Assembly (NCBI GenBank): GCA_029237695.1
Contig: CM055275.1
Location: forward strand, 10,366,899 to 10,430,898
Origin: Conchocele bisecta
Taxonomy: Eukaryota > Mollusca > Bivalvia > Lucinida > Thyasiridae
Direction: 5' to 3'
DNA: 64,000 nucleotides
Positions 22,337 through 35,300 of this stretch are shown here, in pieces; position 1 is the stretch's first letter, and every line of letters begins with the position of its first letter. A program made the translations under genes and the position numbers. The notes beneath the pieces were generated by a model. It had not been told where the DNA came from and did no database searches. It was given only the letters and a program-made list of their open reading frames with translations.

Positions 22337-22514
22337 ATATCCCGGGTAGTCGAGTCCATGGGGCTATTATCGAAGGGAGTTTCCGCGGCACAATTCACCT
22401 GCCCGTGGAATCGGAGACGTACCACGTGGAGAAAAGTCACCGATTCTTTGAGGATCGGCCCATCTTCCACTCAGTTATATACCGCGAAAGTGATATGAAC
22501 CTCGACCCATATAA
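22337..22514 (+). CDS. ADAM10: ADAM10-like exon 2 of window: prodomain segment
   Basis: The exon starts after ATGTATCACACAG, so the leftover G of the previous exon plus AT makes an aspartate; the junction then reads SGDLKDIPGSRVHGAIIEG, aligning residue for residue to the ADAM10 prodomain (TGHIYGEEGSFSHGSVIDG in human). It continues FRGTIHLPVESETYHVE and ends FHSVIYRESDMNLDPY plus two bases before the strong donor GTAAGT. An earlier possible AG at 22312-22313 fails because it would break the phase, and the in-frame ATG at 22324 is therefore intronic rather than a start. A complete 507-bp foldback element (21670-22176) lies in the preceding intron. Confidence 0.92.
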
Positions 22515-22683
22515 GTAAGTATAAGTCCATATTTTTATGCCCCGCCCCGTCATGTCTGTCCTTCACAAACCGTGTAAGCTTTAAAACTTTTAAACCGTAA
22601 CGTAAGGAAGCTTCATACTTGTGTTGTTCCTTTTTATGTCCACAGTGAATTTTATGCTCCACCATGATAGTGGAGGGGGGGCA

Positions 22684-23133
22684 TCAGGGATTCTGCTGGG
22701 GAAAAATATAGAGAATAGTAGGTTAGTGCTGTGAATGGGAAAAAATATCTGGCAAGGCTCAGGAAACGGGATGGGCGAGGCTCTGCCGAGCACATCCCGT
22801 TTCCGTGCCGTGCCAGATATTTTTTCCCATTCACGGCACTAACCTACTATTCTATTTATCCCGTCAACACCTACAAATGACTGTAAAATGCAAACATTGT
22901 ATTGACTGGATATCAAAAATGTTTCACGGCACCGTGTTTCACGGCACATACGCAGTGTGTTGACGGGATAAAAAAAAATCTCCACTTCAAAAAAAATAAA
23001 ACAATTGGCAATAAAAAATTACAATTTTCGGAAAAAAAATCCAAATTTCTTTTTTCGAAAATTGTAATTTTTTATTGCCAATTGTTTATTTTTATCGCCA
23101 ATTGTGAAAGTGGCGATCGCCAGCGGAATCCCT
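22684..23133. mobile_element. hAT-like element with AGGGATTCYGCTGG ends, carrying a palindrome
   Basis: AGGGATTCTGCTGGGG at left and CCAGCGGAATCCCT at right, with flanks GGGGCATC and GGGGCATT. A short relative is at 32394-32510. Inside, 22699-22860 is a long palindrome and 23000-23090 an inner foldback of CAATTGGCAATAAAAAATTA. Confidence 0.75.
22699..22860. repeat. long palindrome (AATAGTAGGTTAGTGC arms)
   Basis: AGAATAGTAGGTTAGTGCTG ... AAACGGGATG and its complement CATCCCGTTTCC ... ACTAACCTACTATTCT around a GAGGCTCTGCCGAG centre. A second copy lies at 62478-62610. Confidence 0.9.
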
Positions 23134-23250
23134 GGGGCATTTAGTGTTACTCTTGTCCGTCCCGTCCGTCCTTTAGTCCGTGAGTCCGTCACCAACCTTG
23201 TAACTCGTAAATTTGTTAAACCGTACTAGCTACAGACATGAAACTTGTTT

Positions 23251-26236
23251 TTAGCCAGGTTTTTTGAGAAAAAAATCCAGGCTATTGGATTGGCGAAAGC
23301 CGGGCAGGCGGGCGGGCGGGCGGCGTCCACAATCAATGTTAAGTTTTCGTGTTTGAGTCCATTTCTTTGTTACTGTACCACCTAGGACCACCAAACTTGC
23401 ACAGCTTCATAATCAAGGGGTGCCCACCACATATCACTATCCAACATGTTACTTTTTAGCCAGAAAAATTTTTTGAAAAAAAATCCAGGCTATGGATTGG
23501 CGAAAGCCGGGCGGGCGGCGGCGGGCGGGGCGGGCGGTGCGGCGGCGGCCGTCCACATCAATGTTAAGTTTTCGTGTTTGAGTCCATTTCTTTGTTACTG
23601 TACCACCTAGACCACCAAACACTTCACAGCTTCATAATCAAGGGGTGCCCACCACATATCACTATCCAACATGTACTTTTTTTTAACTTCACAACCCATT
23701 TTTTGTTCTGCGTAATCCGACTTAGCCATTTTCAATGTTAAGTTTTCGTGTTTACAATGTTAAGTTATCGTGTTTAAGTCCATTTCTTTCGTACTGTACC
23801 ACCTAGGACCACCAAACTTTCACAGCTTCATAATCAAGGGTACCCACCACATATCACTATCCAACATGTTACTTTTTTTTTTAACTTCACCCATTTTTTC
23901 CGCGCAGTCAACTTAGCCATTTTCAATGTTAAGTTTTCGTTCGCTTTACAAGTTAAGTTTTTTCGTGTTTAAGTCCATTTCTTTGGTACTGTACCACCTA
24001 AGACCACCAAACTTTCACAGCTTCATAACCAAGGGGTGCCTACCACATACAACTATCCAACATGTGACCATTTTTTTACCTTCACCTATTTTTATTTCTA
24101 CGTAATTGACTTAGCCATTTTCAACGTTAACTTTTTAACGTACGTCTGGTTAGAGTTTTTTTGGTTAAAACTTTTTCGTTATACTATATCTCTGCAACTG
24201 CTTCGCCCATTACCTTGAAACTTCACTGGGTGTTTTATCATCATCCATATTTTCATTCTAACCCCCAACCGTGCGGCCNNNNNNNNNNNNNNNNNNNNNN
24301 NNNNNNNNNNNNNNNNNNNNNNNNNNNNNNNNNNNNNNNNNNNNNNNNNNNNNNNNNNNNNNNNNNNNNNNNNNNNNNNNNNNNNNNNNNNNNNNNNNNN
24401 NNNNNNNNNNNNNNNNNNNNNNNNNNNNNNNNNNNNNNNNNNNNNNNNNNNNNNNNNNNNNNNNNNNNNNNNNNNNNNNNNNNNNNNNNNNNNNNNNNNN
24501 NNNNNNNNNNNNNNNNNNNNNNNNNNNNNNNNNNNNNNNNNNNNNNNNNNNNNNNNNNNNNNNNNNNNNNNNNNNNNNNNNNNNNNNNNNNNNNNNNNNN
24601 NNNNNNNNNNNNNNNNNNNNNNNNNNNNNNNNNNNNNNNNNNNNNNNNNNNNNNNNNNNNNNNNNNNNNNNNNNNNNNNNNNNNNNNNNNNNNNNNNNNN
24701 NNNNNNNNNNNNNNNNNNNNNNNNNNNNNNNNNNNNNNNNNNNNNNNNNNNNNNNNNNNNNNNNNNNNNNNNNNNNNNAACCCCCAACCGTGCGGCCGCC
24801 CCCTGTGCCCAATGTCAAGGGTCAAATTACTGTGAATTTTTTTTGTTAAAGTTTTTTCGTGTACTATATCCTGCAACTGCTTCACCCAATACCTTGATAC
24901 TTCACATGGGTGTTTATCATCATTGTCGCACCTGCTTGGCGGAAAGCGCGATCCCTGTGCCCAATGTCACGTCAAATTACTTTGAAATATTTTAGTTAAA
25001 GATTTTTTTTTTTTCGTGTACTAAATATCTCTGCAACTGCTTTCAGCCCAATACCTTGATACTTCACCCATGGGTGTTTATCATCATTGTTCACACCTGC
25101 TTGCGGAAAGCGCGATCCCTGTGCCCAATGTCAATGTCAAATTACTTTGAATTTTTTTTTGTTTAAAGTTTTTTCGTGTACTATATCTCTGCAGATTGCT
25201 CACCCAATACCTGATACATTACATTGTTGTTTAACATCATTAGTCCGCACCTGCTTTTGCGGAAAGCGCGATCCTGTGCCAATGTCGAGGTCAAATTACT
25301 TTGAATTTTTTTGTTGTTAGTTTTTTCGTGTACTATCTCTGCAACTGCTTCACCCAATACCTTGATACTTCACATGGGTGTTTATAATCATCATTGTCGC
25401 ACCTGCTTGCGGAAAGCGCGATCCTGTGCCCAATGTCAAGGTCAAATTATTTTGAATTTTTTTTGTTAAAGTTTTTTCGTGTACTATATCTCTGCAACTG
25501 CTTCACCCAACCTTGATACTTCACATGGGTGCTTATCATCATTGTCGCACCTGCTTGCGGAAAGCGCGATCCTGTGCCCTATGTCAAGGTTGAAATTACT
25601 GTTGAATTTTTTTGTTAAAGTTTTTTCGTGTACTATCTCTGCAACTGCTTCACCCAATACCTTAATACTTCACATGGGTGTTTATCATCTTGCACCTGCT
25701 TGCGGATGCGCGATCTGCCCATGTAAGGTCAAATTACTTTGAATTTGTTGTTAAAGTTTTTTCCGTGTACTATCTCTGCAACGCTTCACCCAATACCTTG
25801 ATACTTCACATGGGTGTTTATCATCATTGTCGCACCTGCTTGCGGACGCGATCCTGTGCCCTATGTCAAGTTCAAATTACTTTGAATTTTTTGTTAAAGT
25901 TCGTACTATATCTCTGCAACTGCTTCACCCAATACCTTGATACTTCACATGGGTGTTTATCATCATTCTGTTCACACCTGCCCTTGCTTGAAAGCGCGAT
26001 ATCGTCAGGGCATTTTGTGCATACGTCCGTCCGTTCGTCCGTGTGTCCGGTTAAAAGTTTTTTGGTTAAAGTTTTTCCATCTACTATATCTATTTTGTTA
26101 GTGTTCATGCCTCGCCCCAAGGCGCGACATGCAGGCCACGGCCATCTAGTCTACAAAAAGTGGGTATAATTATGTTATCCAAGTGTCTATGCTTGGAAAA
26201 AACCTGGCCTTCGTGGCTTTGCCTCGTTTCTTGTTT
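23251..26236 (+). mobile_element. pearl-like element family F (TAGCCAGGTTTTTTG head), copy 1 with gap
   Basis: Head TAGCCAGGTTTTTTGAGAAA, GGCTATTGGATTGGCGAAAG, GGGCGGGCGG microsatellite (head repeated at 23457), a core of CACCAAACTTTCACAGCTTC units, then ~110-bp units with TATCTCTGCAACTGCTTC, CTTGATACTTCACATGGGTG and TTGCGGAAAGCGCGATCCTG, ending AAAAAACCTGGCCTTCGTGG, CTTTGCCTCGTTTCTTGTTT. GCCAGGTTTT at the head pairs with AAAACCTGGC at the tail. The N gap lies inside. Confidence 0.85.
24279..24778. other. assembly gap of 500 N
   Basis: Run of N inside a pearl-like element. The flanks repeat the same text (CCCCCAACCGTGCGGCC on both sides), so the gap probably hides more units of the same tandem core rather than an exon. 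Confidence 0.97.
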
Positions 26237-26479
26237 TAGCTTCCTTATGATGAGTAGATGCGTAAAGTTTATTTCAATTTTTTCTTTGAATGCGAGGTCA
26301 TAGGTTATCTCCCCCTTTTTTACTTAGAATTTTTGGCTTGTAACTTGTAAAATGCACAAGGTTTATTTCGAATTTTTTTTCCATCCCCGGGTCATGGATT
26401 ATCTTCCCCTTTTCGACTGAATTTGGCAATTTTGCTTTGTAACTCATAAAACTTTTAAACTGTAATACAGACCAGGGTG

Positions 26480-26724
26480 TAATCATTTATTTTTCCTGAA
26501 ATGCATTATTTCATATAGAACTAACAAAATGCATATATTTCATGATTAAAAGTATGCAGAATTATTATACTGAATTTATTACATTATCACAGCCAAATTG
26601 GCTGTGATAATGTAATAAATTCAGTATAATAAAAATTAATAAATTTATCATAAAATTGAAAATTTCTCCCTCAAAGTATACTTTGCTACTAAAGTATACT
26701 TTGCAATGTTGATGAAATAGGCTA
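26480..26724. mobile_element. foldback element, TAGCCTATTTCA family, truncated copy 6
   Basis: Begins within the element at AATCATTTATTTTTCCTGAA and runs to GATGAAATAGGCTA + CTG. Confidence 0.85.
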
Positions 26725-27063
26725 CTGAAACTCTGTATGTCGCTTCCTTATGATGAGTAGATGCACAAAGAAATAGATCTAGACTTGATTTGACCACCGG
26801 GGTCATGGATTATCTCCCCATTTTTTACTTAGAACATCACCATTTTACCTTGTAACTTGTAAAACGTTTAAACCATAATAGCCGGAGGCTTGATACATTG
26901 GATATAGTTTCTTTATGGTGTGTAGATGTACAAGGAATTTTTTTAATATTGATATGACACTGATCCATGCATTATCTCCCCCTTTTGAACCTATAATTTT
27001 ATCTTGTTCAAAGCGACATGTTCTATGAAAAGACATTTTCTAGTTTTATTCAATGCCTATCTG

Positions 27064-27368
27064 TGGCCTATTTCATCAACATTGCAAAGTATACTTTTCT
27101 AGCAAAGTATACTTTGAGGGAGAAATTTTAAATTTTATGATAAATTTATTAATTTTTATTATACTGAATTTATTACATTATCACAGCCATTTTTTGGCTG
27201 TGATAATGTAATACTTTCAGTATAATAATTCTGCAGACTTTTAATCATCAAATATATGCGGTTGTTAGATTTATATGAAATAATGCATTTCCAGAAAAAT
27301 AAATGATTTCTCCCTCAAAGTATACTTTGCTCGAAAAGTATACTTTGCAATGTTGGTGAAATCGGCTA
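27064..27368. mobile_element. foldback element, TAGCCTATTTCA family, copy 7
   Basis: TGGCCTATTTCATCAACATT to GTTGGTGAAATCGGCTA, flanked by CTG on both sides. Confidence 0.9.
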
Positions 27369-27909
27369 CTGGACTTTGAATTTCGCAATTTTGCCTTGTA
27401 ACTAGTAAAATGTTTAAACCATAGTACGAGATGGCTTGACACTTGGTATGTAGCTTCCGTATGGTGTGTAAAATGTTTAAACCATAGTACGAGATGGCTT
27501 GACACTTGGTATGTAGCTTCCATATGGTGTGTAAAATGTTTAAACCATAGTACGAGATGGCTTGACACTTGATATGTGGTGTGTAAAATGCAAAATTTTA
27601 TTTTTTATTCGACCAACTAAAACCTCTCTGAACCGGACAATTAATTACTGGCAGCGATTTGATTGTACAGTTTGAGCTTGGGTGAATTTGTCAATTGATT
27701 ATGGCCCGTGGTGGATACAGTTTTGGTGGATACAGAATTGGGTTTTATGTCCATTGAGCGGGATGCAAAACCCAATTTAATACAATCAATAAATAATCAA
27801 TAAAGGGTTTTCTATACTTTGACCATGGAACTTTGATTTTGACTCCTGGAATTTGCAGCAATATCATCAATTAATCAGTCAATCTATCAAATCAATAAAG
27901 CCAATCAAC

Positions 27910-28099
27910 AGAGCTCCAGATAAGCTGTGTATCTAAGGAGTATTAAACATTCACTTATCTTAGCTGCAAAAAGCTTGCAGCTCAAGTAAGTATATTTCAA
28001 CTTTATTATGGTATTTTCACTACTCAATTTGAAAATCAATGCGTATTCTGCTAAAATTAGTGCGTAAAATACGCCAATACGCACCTTATCTGGAGCTCT
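27910..28099. mobile_element. hAT-like foldback element 17 bp upstream of exon 3
   Basis: AGAGCTCCAGATAAGCTGTG to CTTATCTGGAGCTCT, flanked by CAATCAAC (27902-27909) and CAATCAAT (28100-28107), an 8-bp duplication with one change. A shortened member of the family at 1680/7303/8554. The right-hand duplication is part of the CAATCAATCAACC tract that precedes the exon 3 acceptor. Confidence 0.87.
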
Positions 28100-28116
28100 C
28101 AATCAATCAACCATAG

Positions 28117-28240
28117 GGAGCGACGGATACAGGAGCACGGTGGAACGCACGACCCGGGCACGTGCGGCAATGCTAAGGCTCGCGCCTGGATGCGGGAGGT
28201 CGTATCCTCGGAGGTTAAACCACAGAACCGCGCGGCACGG
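28117..28240 (+). CDS. ADAM10: ADAM10-like exon 3 of window: candidate cysteine-switch exon
   Basis: A GC-rich island in AT-rich repeats. After ACCATAG the first G completes the codon left by exon 2, then 41 codons run ERRIQEHGGTHDPGTCG, NAKARAWMREVVSSEV and on to NRAAR, ending in phase 0 before GTATGT. Length 124 nt (3n+1) is exactly what is needed to join phase 2 to phase 0. Residues GTCG...WMRE align with the ADAM10 prodomain GGCADHSVFERMRK, where the cysteine is thought to bind the catalytic zinc and keep the zymogen latent. The stretch after that is more divergent. The acceptor is unusual: instead of a polypyrimidine tract it has a CAATCAATCAACC tract, and a hAT-like element ends only 17 bp upstream of the exon. 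Supported by phase and homology, not by transcripts. Confidence 0.75.
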
Positions 28241-28261
28241 GTATGTATGCCTCCAGTGCTC

Positions 28262-28503
28262 GGGGCCCGTTGCACTAAACTTTGTACGACTAAAATGCTC
28301 CTAAGTGTAAAATTATGATTGTCTGTAAATTTCACATTAACAACGTTTTCTTGTAAACAATTACTGGATTTACATTTATTGAGCATAGGCTGCATGCAGC
28401 CTATGCTCAATAAATTTAAATCCGTGAATTGAAATTTCCTGACAATTCTAAAGTTGAGCTTACGAACATTTTAGTCATACAAAGTTTAGTGAAACGGCCC
28501 CCT
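28262..28503. mobile_element. foldback element, GGGGCCGTTTCACTAAAC family, copy 2
   Basis: GGGGCCCGTTGCACTAAACT to TAGTGAAACGGCCCCC; palindromic centre GAGCATAGGCTGCATGCAGCCTATGCTC split over two arms. Confidence 0.88.
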
Positions 28504-28559
28504 GGTTTATTGAGTAAAATGCGAAAGAATTTTTTTTCATGTTTTTTTTGTGTTCCTTT

Positions 28560-29900
<1,341 letters not shown>

Positions 29901-29904
29901 CCAG

Positions 29905-30084
29905 AGTGGACTGGAGTGGCAGGAAGTGGCCGGCGAACACAACAAATATGCTTCAACTTCCAACGGTGTGGAAAACGAACACGCGCGCTGGAAACGTGCA
30001 CTGATCGGAGAAAACGACACCTGTAATTTATACCTCCGCTCCGACATTGAGTTCTGGGACCACTTTGTGGCCAAGTCCAGTGGC
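29905..30084 (+). CDS. ADAM10: ADAM10-like exon 4 of window: convertase site and start of catalytic domain
   Basis: Phase-0 exon of 60 codons, acceptor ATTCCCAG, donor GTGAGT. It opens SGLEWQEVAGEHNKYAST and carries RWKR about 34 residues in, at the position of the RKKR furin site of human ADAM10, followed by ALIGENDTCNLYLRSDIEFW, the start of the mature catalytic domain (human EKNTCQLYIQTDHLFF). Cleavage there would release the prodomain in the trans-Golgi. An alternative acceptor two bases later (AG at 29905-29906) would fit only if exon 3 were skipped: exon 2's two leftover bases would then join in frame, giving a form without the switch cysteine. The upstream minisatellite of CAATCAATTAATCACTTGATTG units runs right up to the acceptor. 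Confidence 0.92.
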
Positions 30085-30199
30085 GTGAGTATGTTAGATA
30101 ATTGCATGATTCTGCGGTTATCTGCCTTTTGATATCGCTGTATTTCAATTATGATAGTTGGATAATGATCTATATTGATTGTTAGAAGCTTGATGGGTG

Positions 30200-30312
30200 T
30201 TTCATTGATAGAATGGCGAACAGTGCAGATCCTGATCAGACTGTGCGGATGCACAGGCTGATCTGGATCTACACTGGTTGAAAAGCCCGTAAGCCTCATT
30301 TCTCCAGTCACA
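30200..30312 (+). repeat. fragment of the TGTGACTGGAGAAATG element
   Basis: CAGTGCAGATCCTGATCAGA, CTGATCTGGATCTACACTGG and CATTTCTCCAGTCACAG match the unit and right end of 5091-5549. Confidence 0.8.
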
Positions 30313-30392
30313 GCCACATTCCTGTAAATAATGTCAAAAATTGACGTCTTAATTTTGTGTCAATTCTGTATGACATATGAACATTGTGTACA

Positions 30393-31440
30393 TGCACAAA
30401 ATGTTCTTTATAGGAATTAGATAAGTGTATAATTGTGTCAGTATTCCACCAGTTCTAAACATTACGAGTGGCCGCTATACAGATCTAATCATTTAGTAAT
30501 ATTTATTTTATTAGGCTATTTTCATATGCAAATGAGGCATGCTATTTTTTTGTCGAGCCCGCTTGTGGAAAGCGAGACATAGTGATCACAATGACGTCCG
30601 GGTGTCCGTGCGTCCGTACAAACGAGAGCTACATTGTGAGGTTAACCACACAGTGATGGACTTGTTAAGAGATGCTTATTCTGTTTGTCATTTTATCTTA
30701 TGGGGTTGTTTTTTCTGTTTGATTGATCTTTATGGGGTTTGATTTAGGATAGGTTAGGGTTAGGAACCCCACAATGTAAGTCTCGTAAGTACGTCCGTTC
30801 GTCCGTCCGTCCGTCTGAAATATGCGTTAAACTTTTTAAATACCTTATATCTCTGCAGTCCTAAGTCACATTGACTTGAAACTTCATATACTTATTAGTC
30901 ATCATCCATATATTCATGCTGTATCCCACTCATGCGGCCCCTGTGTCCAAGGTCAAGGTCAAATGACTTGGAAGTTTGCGTTCCGAAATCTGCGTTAAAG
31001 TTTTTAAATACCTTATATCTCTGCAGTCCTAAGTCACATTGACTTGAAACTTCATATGCTTATTAGTCATCATCCATATATTCATTCTGTGTCCCACTCA
31101 TGCGGCCCCTGTGCCCGTATGTCAAGGTCAAATGACTTAGAAGTTTGCGTTAAAGTTTCTGTCAAAATTTGCGTTAAAGTTTTCACATACCTACTATCTC
31201 TGTAACCGTAAGTCAGATTTGCTTGAAACTTTGTATGCTTATTGGGCATCAAACTTCAAATAAATACACTCTGAGACCATCAAATGCCTCGGCGGGCTCG
31301 ACATGCGGGCCGCGGCCATCCTCGTTTAATTATTTATACTGATTAAAAACGTCACCTGAAAAAATAATGTATGATAATTGCACATCAAAAAATAAACATA
31401 TTTTTTGGCAAATCAGTCACGTTTTCCATAATTGACGTTT
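30393..31440. mobile_element. AGGTACATG foldback copy split by a pearl-like element
   Basis: AAATGTTCTTTATAGGAATT to CATATGCAAATGAGGCATG, then insertion 30552-31327, then AATTATTTATACTGATTAAA and TGCACATCAAAAAATAAACA. Confidence 0.75.
30552..31327 (+). mobile_element. pearl-like element family B (GTCGAGCCCGC head), copy 2
   Basis: GTCGAGCCCGCTTGTGGAAA, CGTCCGTTCGTCCGTCCGTC, two core units with CCAAGGTCAAGGTCAAATGA and CTTATTAGTCATCATCCATA, and end GGGCTCGACATGCGGGCC, GCGGCCATCCTCGTTT. It carries an extra internal block (ACGAGAGCTACATTGTGAGG to ~30790) absent from copy 1. Confidence 0.86.
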
Positions 31441-31662
31441 TAAAATTGACAAACAAGTCAGAGGACATGCAAAACTGAGCTGTGAATAATTTTGTTTATT
31501 TGTTAGTTGGTATTCAACAGGACCATATACAGTTTGTATCATATTAATGATGTTATTTATATGATTTATGCCAAATTCAGTTCTGGAAAATCTTAAACAT
31601 GGAGTCCCACATGCCAGGTTATAATATAGTGAGACATTTTTTTTTGTTTATTTCTTTGATAT

Positions 31663-32043
31663 CAGAGCTCCAGATAAGCTGCGTATTTGCGTAAATACCC
31701 AATTAAAATTGCCAAAAACCCAATTGAAATCAGAAGTAGTGAGTATCAAAAAGCAATGAAAAATTTGTGGTATCTTTATCATGCTGTAGAAAACAATAAA
31801 CAAACCATAAATATAGCATATTTTCTTATTTTTCCAAGAAAACACATCTTGGTATTTCATTAGAATTGTCTCCAAGGAGACAATTCTAATGAAATACCAA
31901 GATGTGTTTTCATTTAGAAGCAAACTATTCAATAAGTGCGGTCTGCTGATGTGTAAACAGCAGTGTGATTTTATTTTACCCAATTAAAATTTTGAAATAC
32001 CCAATTGTTTCAGAATGATGGAGTCACAATACTCTGGAGCCCT
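31663..32043. mobile_element. hAT-like foldback element with ACCCAATT interior, copy 3
   Basis: CAGAGCTCCAGATAAGCTGC to TCTGGAGCCCTG; central perfect inverted repeat ATTTCATTAGAATTGTCTCC. Confidence 0.85.
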
Positions 32044-32065
32044 GGATATTGATATCAAACGTGAA

Positions 32066-32260
32066 TTACCAGTTTGATATCGGGGGCGATAACCGTGTTT
32101 CCTTAAAATGATAACGGAAACAACTATTTATTCCATGTAGTTATTTTTTTATGCGTAATGATCATACTTTATGATGTGTCAATAAAAAGTGATGCTTTTA
32201 CTTGATATAAATAATTGTATAATATCCTGCCTCATTTGCATACGAAAATAGCCTAATACT
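32066..32260. mobile_element. AGGTACATG foldback family fragment
   Basis: TTGATATCGGGGGCGATAAC to GCCTCATTTGCATACGAAAA. Confidence 0.75.
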
Positions 32261-32314
32261 ACCAACTGTTTTTCATGAGGTCATCAGCCGTCTATTCTGC
32301 TTTTAACATGGATG

Positions 32315-35300
32315 GATTGTGGCCTAGAGGTTGGGTCACTGGATTTCAATACGACAGGTTGTGGGTTCAATCCACACCCTAGACATACCAAACACCAGGG
32401 ATTCCGCTGGCGATCGCCACTATCGCAATTGGCGATAAAAATAAACAATTGGCATCAAAAATATTTTTTTTGAAGTGGCGATTTTTTTAGTTTCCCCAGC
32501 GGAATCCCTCAAACACTGTCATAGTATTTCCATCCCACTGGTTTTTCGGATGAGACTTGATTACCAGAGGTACTGGCGTCAATCCACATAAGCATACAAA
32601 ACACTGTCATAGTATTTCCATCCCTTCTTTCGGATGAGAATTGAATACCAGAGGTACCGGCTCCAATCCCCCTAGACATACCAAATACTTCCATAATATT
32701 TCCATCCCGCTGGTCTTTTGTCTTTCCCCATAGGCCTACCAAACACTGTCATAGTATTTCCATCCGGCTGGTCTTTCGTCAGTCCCCACTGTCATAGTAT
32801 TTCCATCTGGCTGGTCTTTCGTCAGTCCCCATAGGTATACCAAACACTGTCATAGTATTTCCATCCGGCTGGTCTTTTGTCAGTTCCCATAGGTATATCA
32901 AACACTGTCATAGTATTTCCATCAGGCTGGTCTTTTGTCAGTCCCCATAGGTATACCAAACACTGTCATAGTATTTCCATCAGGCTGGTCTTTTGTCAGT
33001 CCCCATAGGTATACCAAACACTGTCATAGTATTTCCATCCGACTGGTCTTTTGTCAGTCCCCATAGGTATACCAAACACTGTCATAGTATTTCCATCCGG
33101 CGGTCTTTTTATTTGTCAGTCCCCATAGGTATACCAAACACCGTCAGTATTTCCATCCGGCTGCTCTTTTCTGTCAGTCCCCATAGGCATACAAAACACT
33201 GTCATAGTATTTCCATCAGGCTGGTCTTTCGTCAGTCCCCACTGTCATAGTATTTCCATCTGGCTGGTCTTTCGTCAGTCCCCATAGGTATACCAAACAC
33301 CGTCATAGTATTTCCATCCGGCTGCTCTTTCGTCAGTCCCCATAGGCATACAAAACACTGTCATAGTATTTCCATCAGGCTGGTCTTTTGTCAGTCCCCA
33401 TAGGTATACCAAACACTGTCATAGTATTTCCATCCGGCTGGTCTTTTGTCAGTCCCCATAGGTATACCAAACACTGTCATAGTATTTCCATCTGGCTGGT
33501 ATTTTGTCGGTCCCCATAGGAATACCAAACACTGTCATAGTATTTCCATCCGGCTGGTCTTTTGTCAGTCCCCACTGTCATAGTATTTCCATCCGGCTGG
33601 TCTTTCGTCAGTCCCCGTAGGTATACCAAACACTGTCATAGTATTTCCATCCGGTTGGTCTTTTGTCAGTCCCCATAGGTATACCAAACACTGTCATAGT
33701 ATTTCCATCAGGCTGGTCTTTTGTCAGTCCCCATAGGTATACCAAACACTGTCATAGTATTTCCATCCGGCTGGTCTTTCGTCAGTCCCCACTGTCATAG
33801 TATTTCCATCCGGCTGGTCTTTCGTCAGTCCCCATAGGCATACCAAACACTGTCATAGTATTTCCATCCGGCTGGTCTTTCGTCAGTCCCCATAGGCATA
33901 CCAAACACTGTCATTTTATTTCCATCCGGCTGGTCTTTCGTCAATCCCCATAGGTATACCAAACACTGTCATAATATTTCCATCCGGCTGGTCTTTCGTC
34001 AGTCCCCATAGATATACCAAACACTGTCATAGTATTTCCATCCGGCTGGTCTTTTGTCAGTCTCCACTGTCTAGTAGTTCATCCGGGCTGGTCTTTCGTC
34101 AGTCCCCATAGGCATACCAAACACTGTCATAGTATTTCCATCCGGCTGGTCCTTTGTCAGTCCCCACTGTCATAGTATTTCCATCCGGCTGGTCTTTCGT
34201 CGGTCCCCATAGGCATACCAAACACTGTCATAGTATTTCCATCCGGCTGGTCTTTTGTCAGTCCCCACTGCCATAGTATTTCCATCCGGCTGGTCTTTCG
34301 TCAGTCCCCATAGGCATACCAAACACTGCCATGGTATTTCCATCCGGCTGGTCTTTTGTCAGTCCCCATAGGCATACCAAACACTGTCATAGTATTTCCA
34401 TCCGGCTGGTCTTTCGTCAGTCCCCATAGGTATACCAAACACTGTCATAGTATTTCCATCCGGCTGGTCTTTCGTCAGTACCCATAGGCATACCAAACAC
34501 TGTCATAGTATTTCCATCAGGCTGGTATTTTGTCAGTCCCCATAGGTATACCAAACACTGTCATAGTATTTCCATCTGGCTGGTCTTTTGTCAGTCCCCA
34601 CTGTCATAGTATTTCCATCCGGCTGGTCTTTCGTCAGTCCCCATAGGCATACCAAACACTGTCCGTAGTAGTTGTCGAGTATTTCCATCCTGCTGGTTTT
34701 TTGTCAGTCCCCATAGTCAGTATTTCCACGGCTGGTTTTTTTTTCAGTCCCCATAGGCTACCAAACACTGTCATAGTATTTCCATCCGGCTGGTCTTTCG
34801 TAAGTCCCCATAGGCATACCAAACACTGTCATAGTATTTCCATCCGGCTGGTCTTTTGTCAGTCCCCACTGTCATAGTATTTCCATCCGGCTGGTCTTTC
34901 GTCAGTCCCCATAGGCATACCAAACACTGTCATAGTATTTCCATCAGGCTGGTCTTTTGTCAGTCCCCATAGGTATACCAAACACTGTCATAGTATTTCC
35001 ATCCGACTGGTCTTTTGTCAGTCCCCACTGTCATAGTATTTCCATCCGGCTGGTCTTTCGTCAGTCCCCATAGGCATACCAAACACTGTCATCGTATTTC
35101 CATCCGGCTGGTCTTTCGTCAGTCCCCATAGGTATACCAAACACTGTCATAGTATTTCCATCCGGCTGGTCTTTTGTGAGTCCCCACTGTCATAGTATTT
35201 CCATCCGGCTGGTCTTTTGTCAGTCCCCATAGGCATACCAAACACTGTCATAGTATTTCCATCCGGCTGGTCTTTTGTCAGTCCCCACAGGCATACCAAA

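Larger units (their letters stand above)
22651..27600 (+). mobile_element. pearl-like element family E (CACCATGATAGTGGAGG head), heavily interrupted
   Basis: Head CTCCACCATGATAGTGGAGG stops at GGGGCAT, resumes at 23134 as GGGGCATTTAGTGTTACTCT plus GTCCGTC microsatellite. The core with CTTGTAACT..GTAAAACKTTTAAACC and TATCTCCCC continues after a second inserted element, at 26237-26476, 26725-27060 and 27369-27600. Insertions: 22684-23133, 23251-26236, 26480-26724, 27064-27368. Confidence 0.65.

Noticed and set aside
22324..22518. Possible independent gene starting at the ATG at 22324
   Set aside because: The sequence is exon 2 of the ADAM10-like gene; phase and homology place the exon start at 22337, so the ATG is intronic.
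24161..24885. 200-codon open frames around 24.2-24.9 kb
   Set aside because: They are produced by the 500-base N run.
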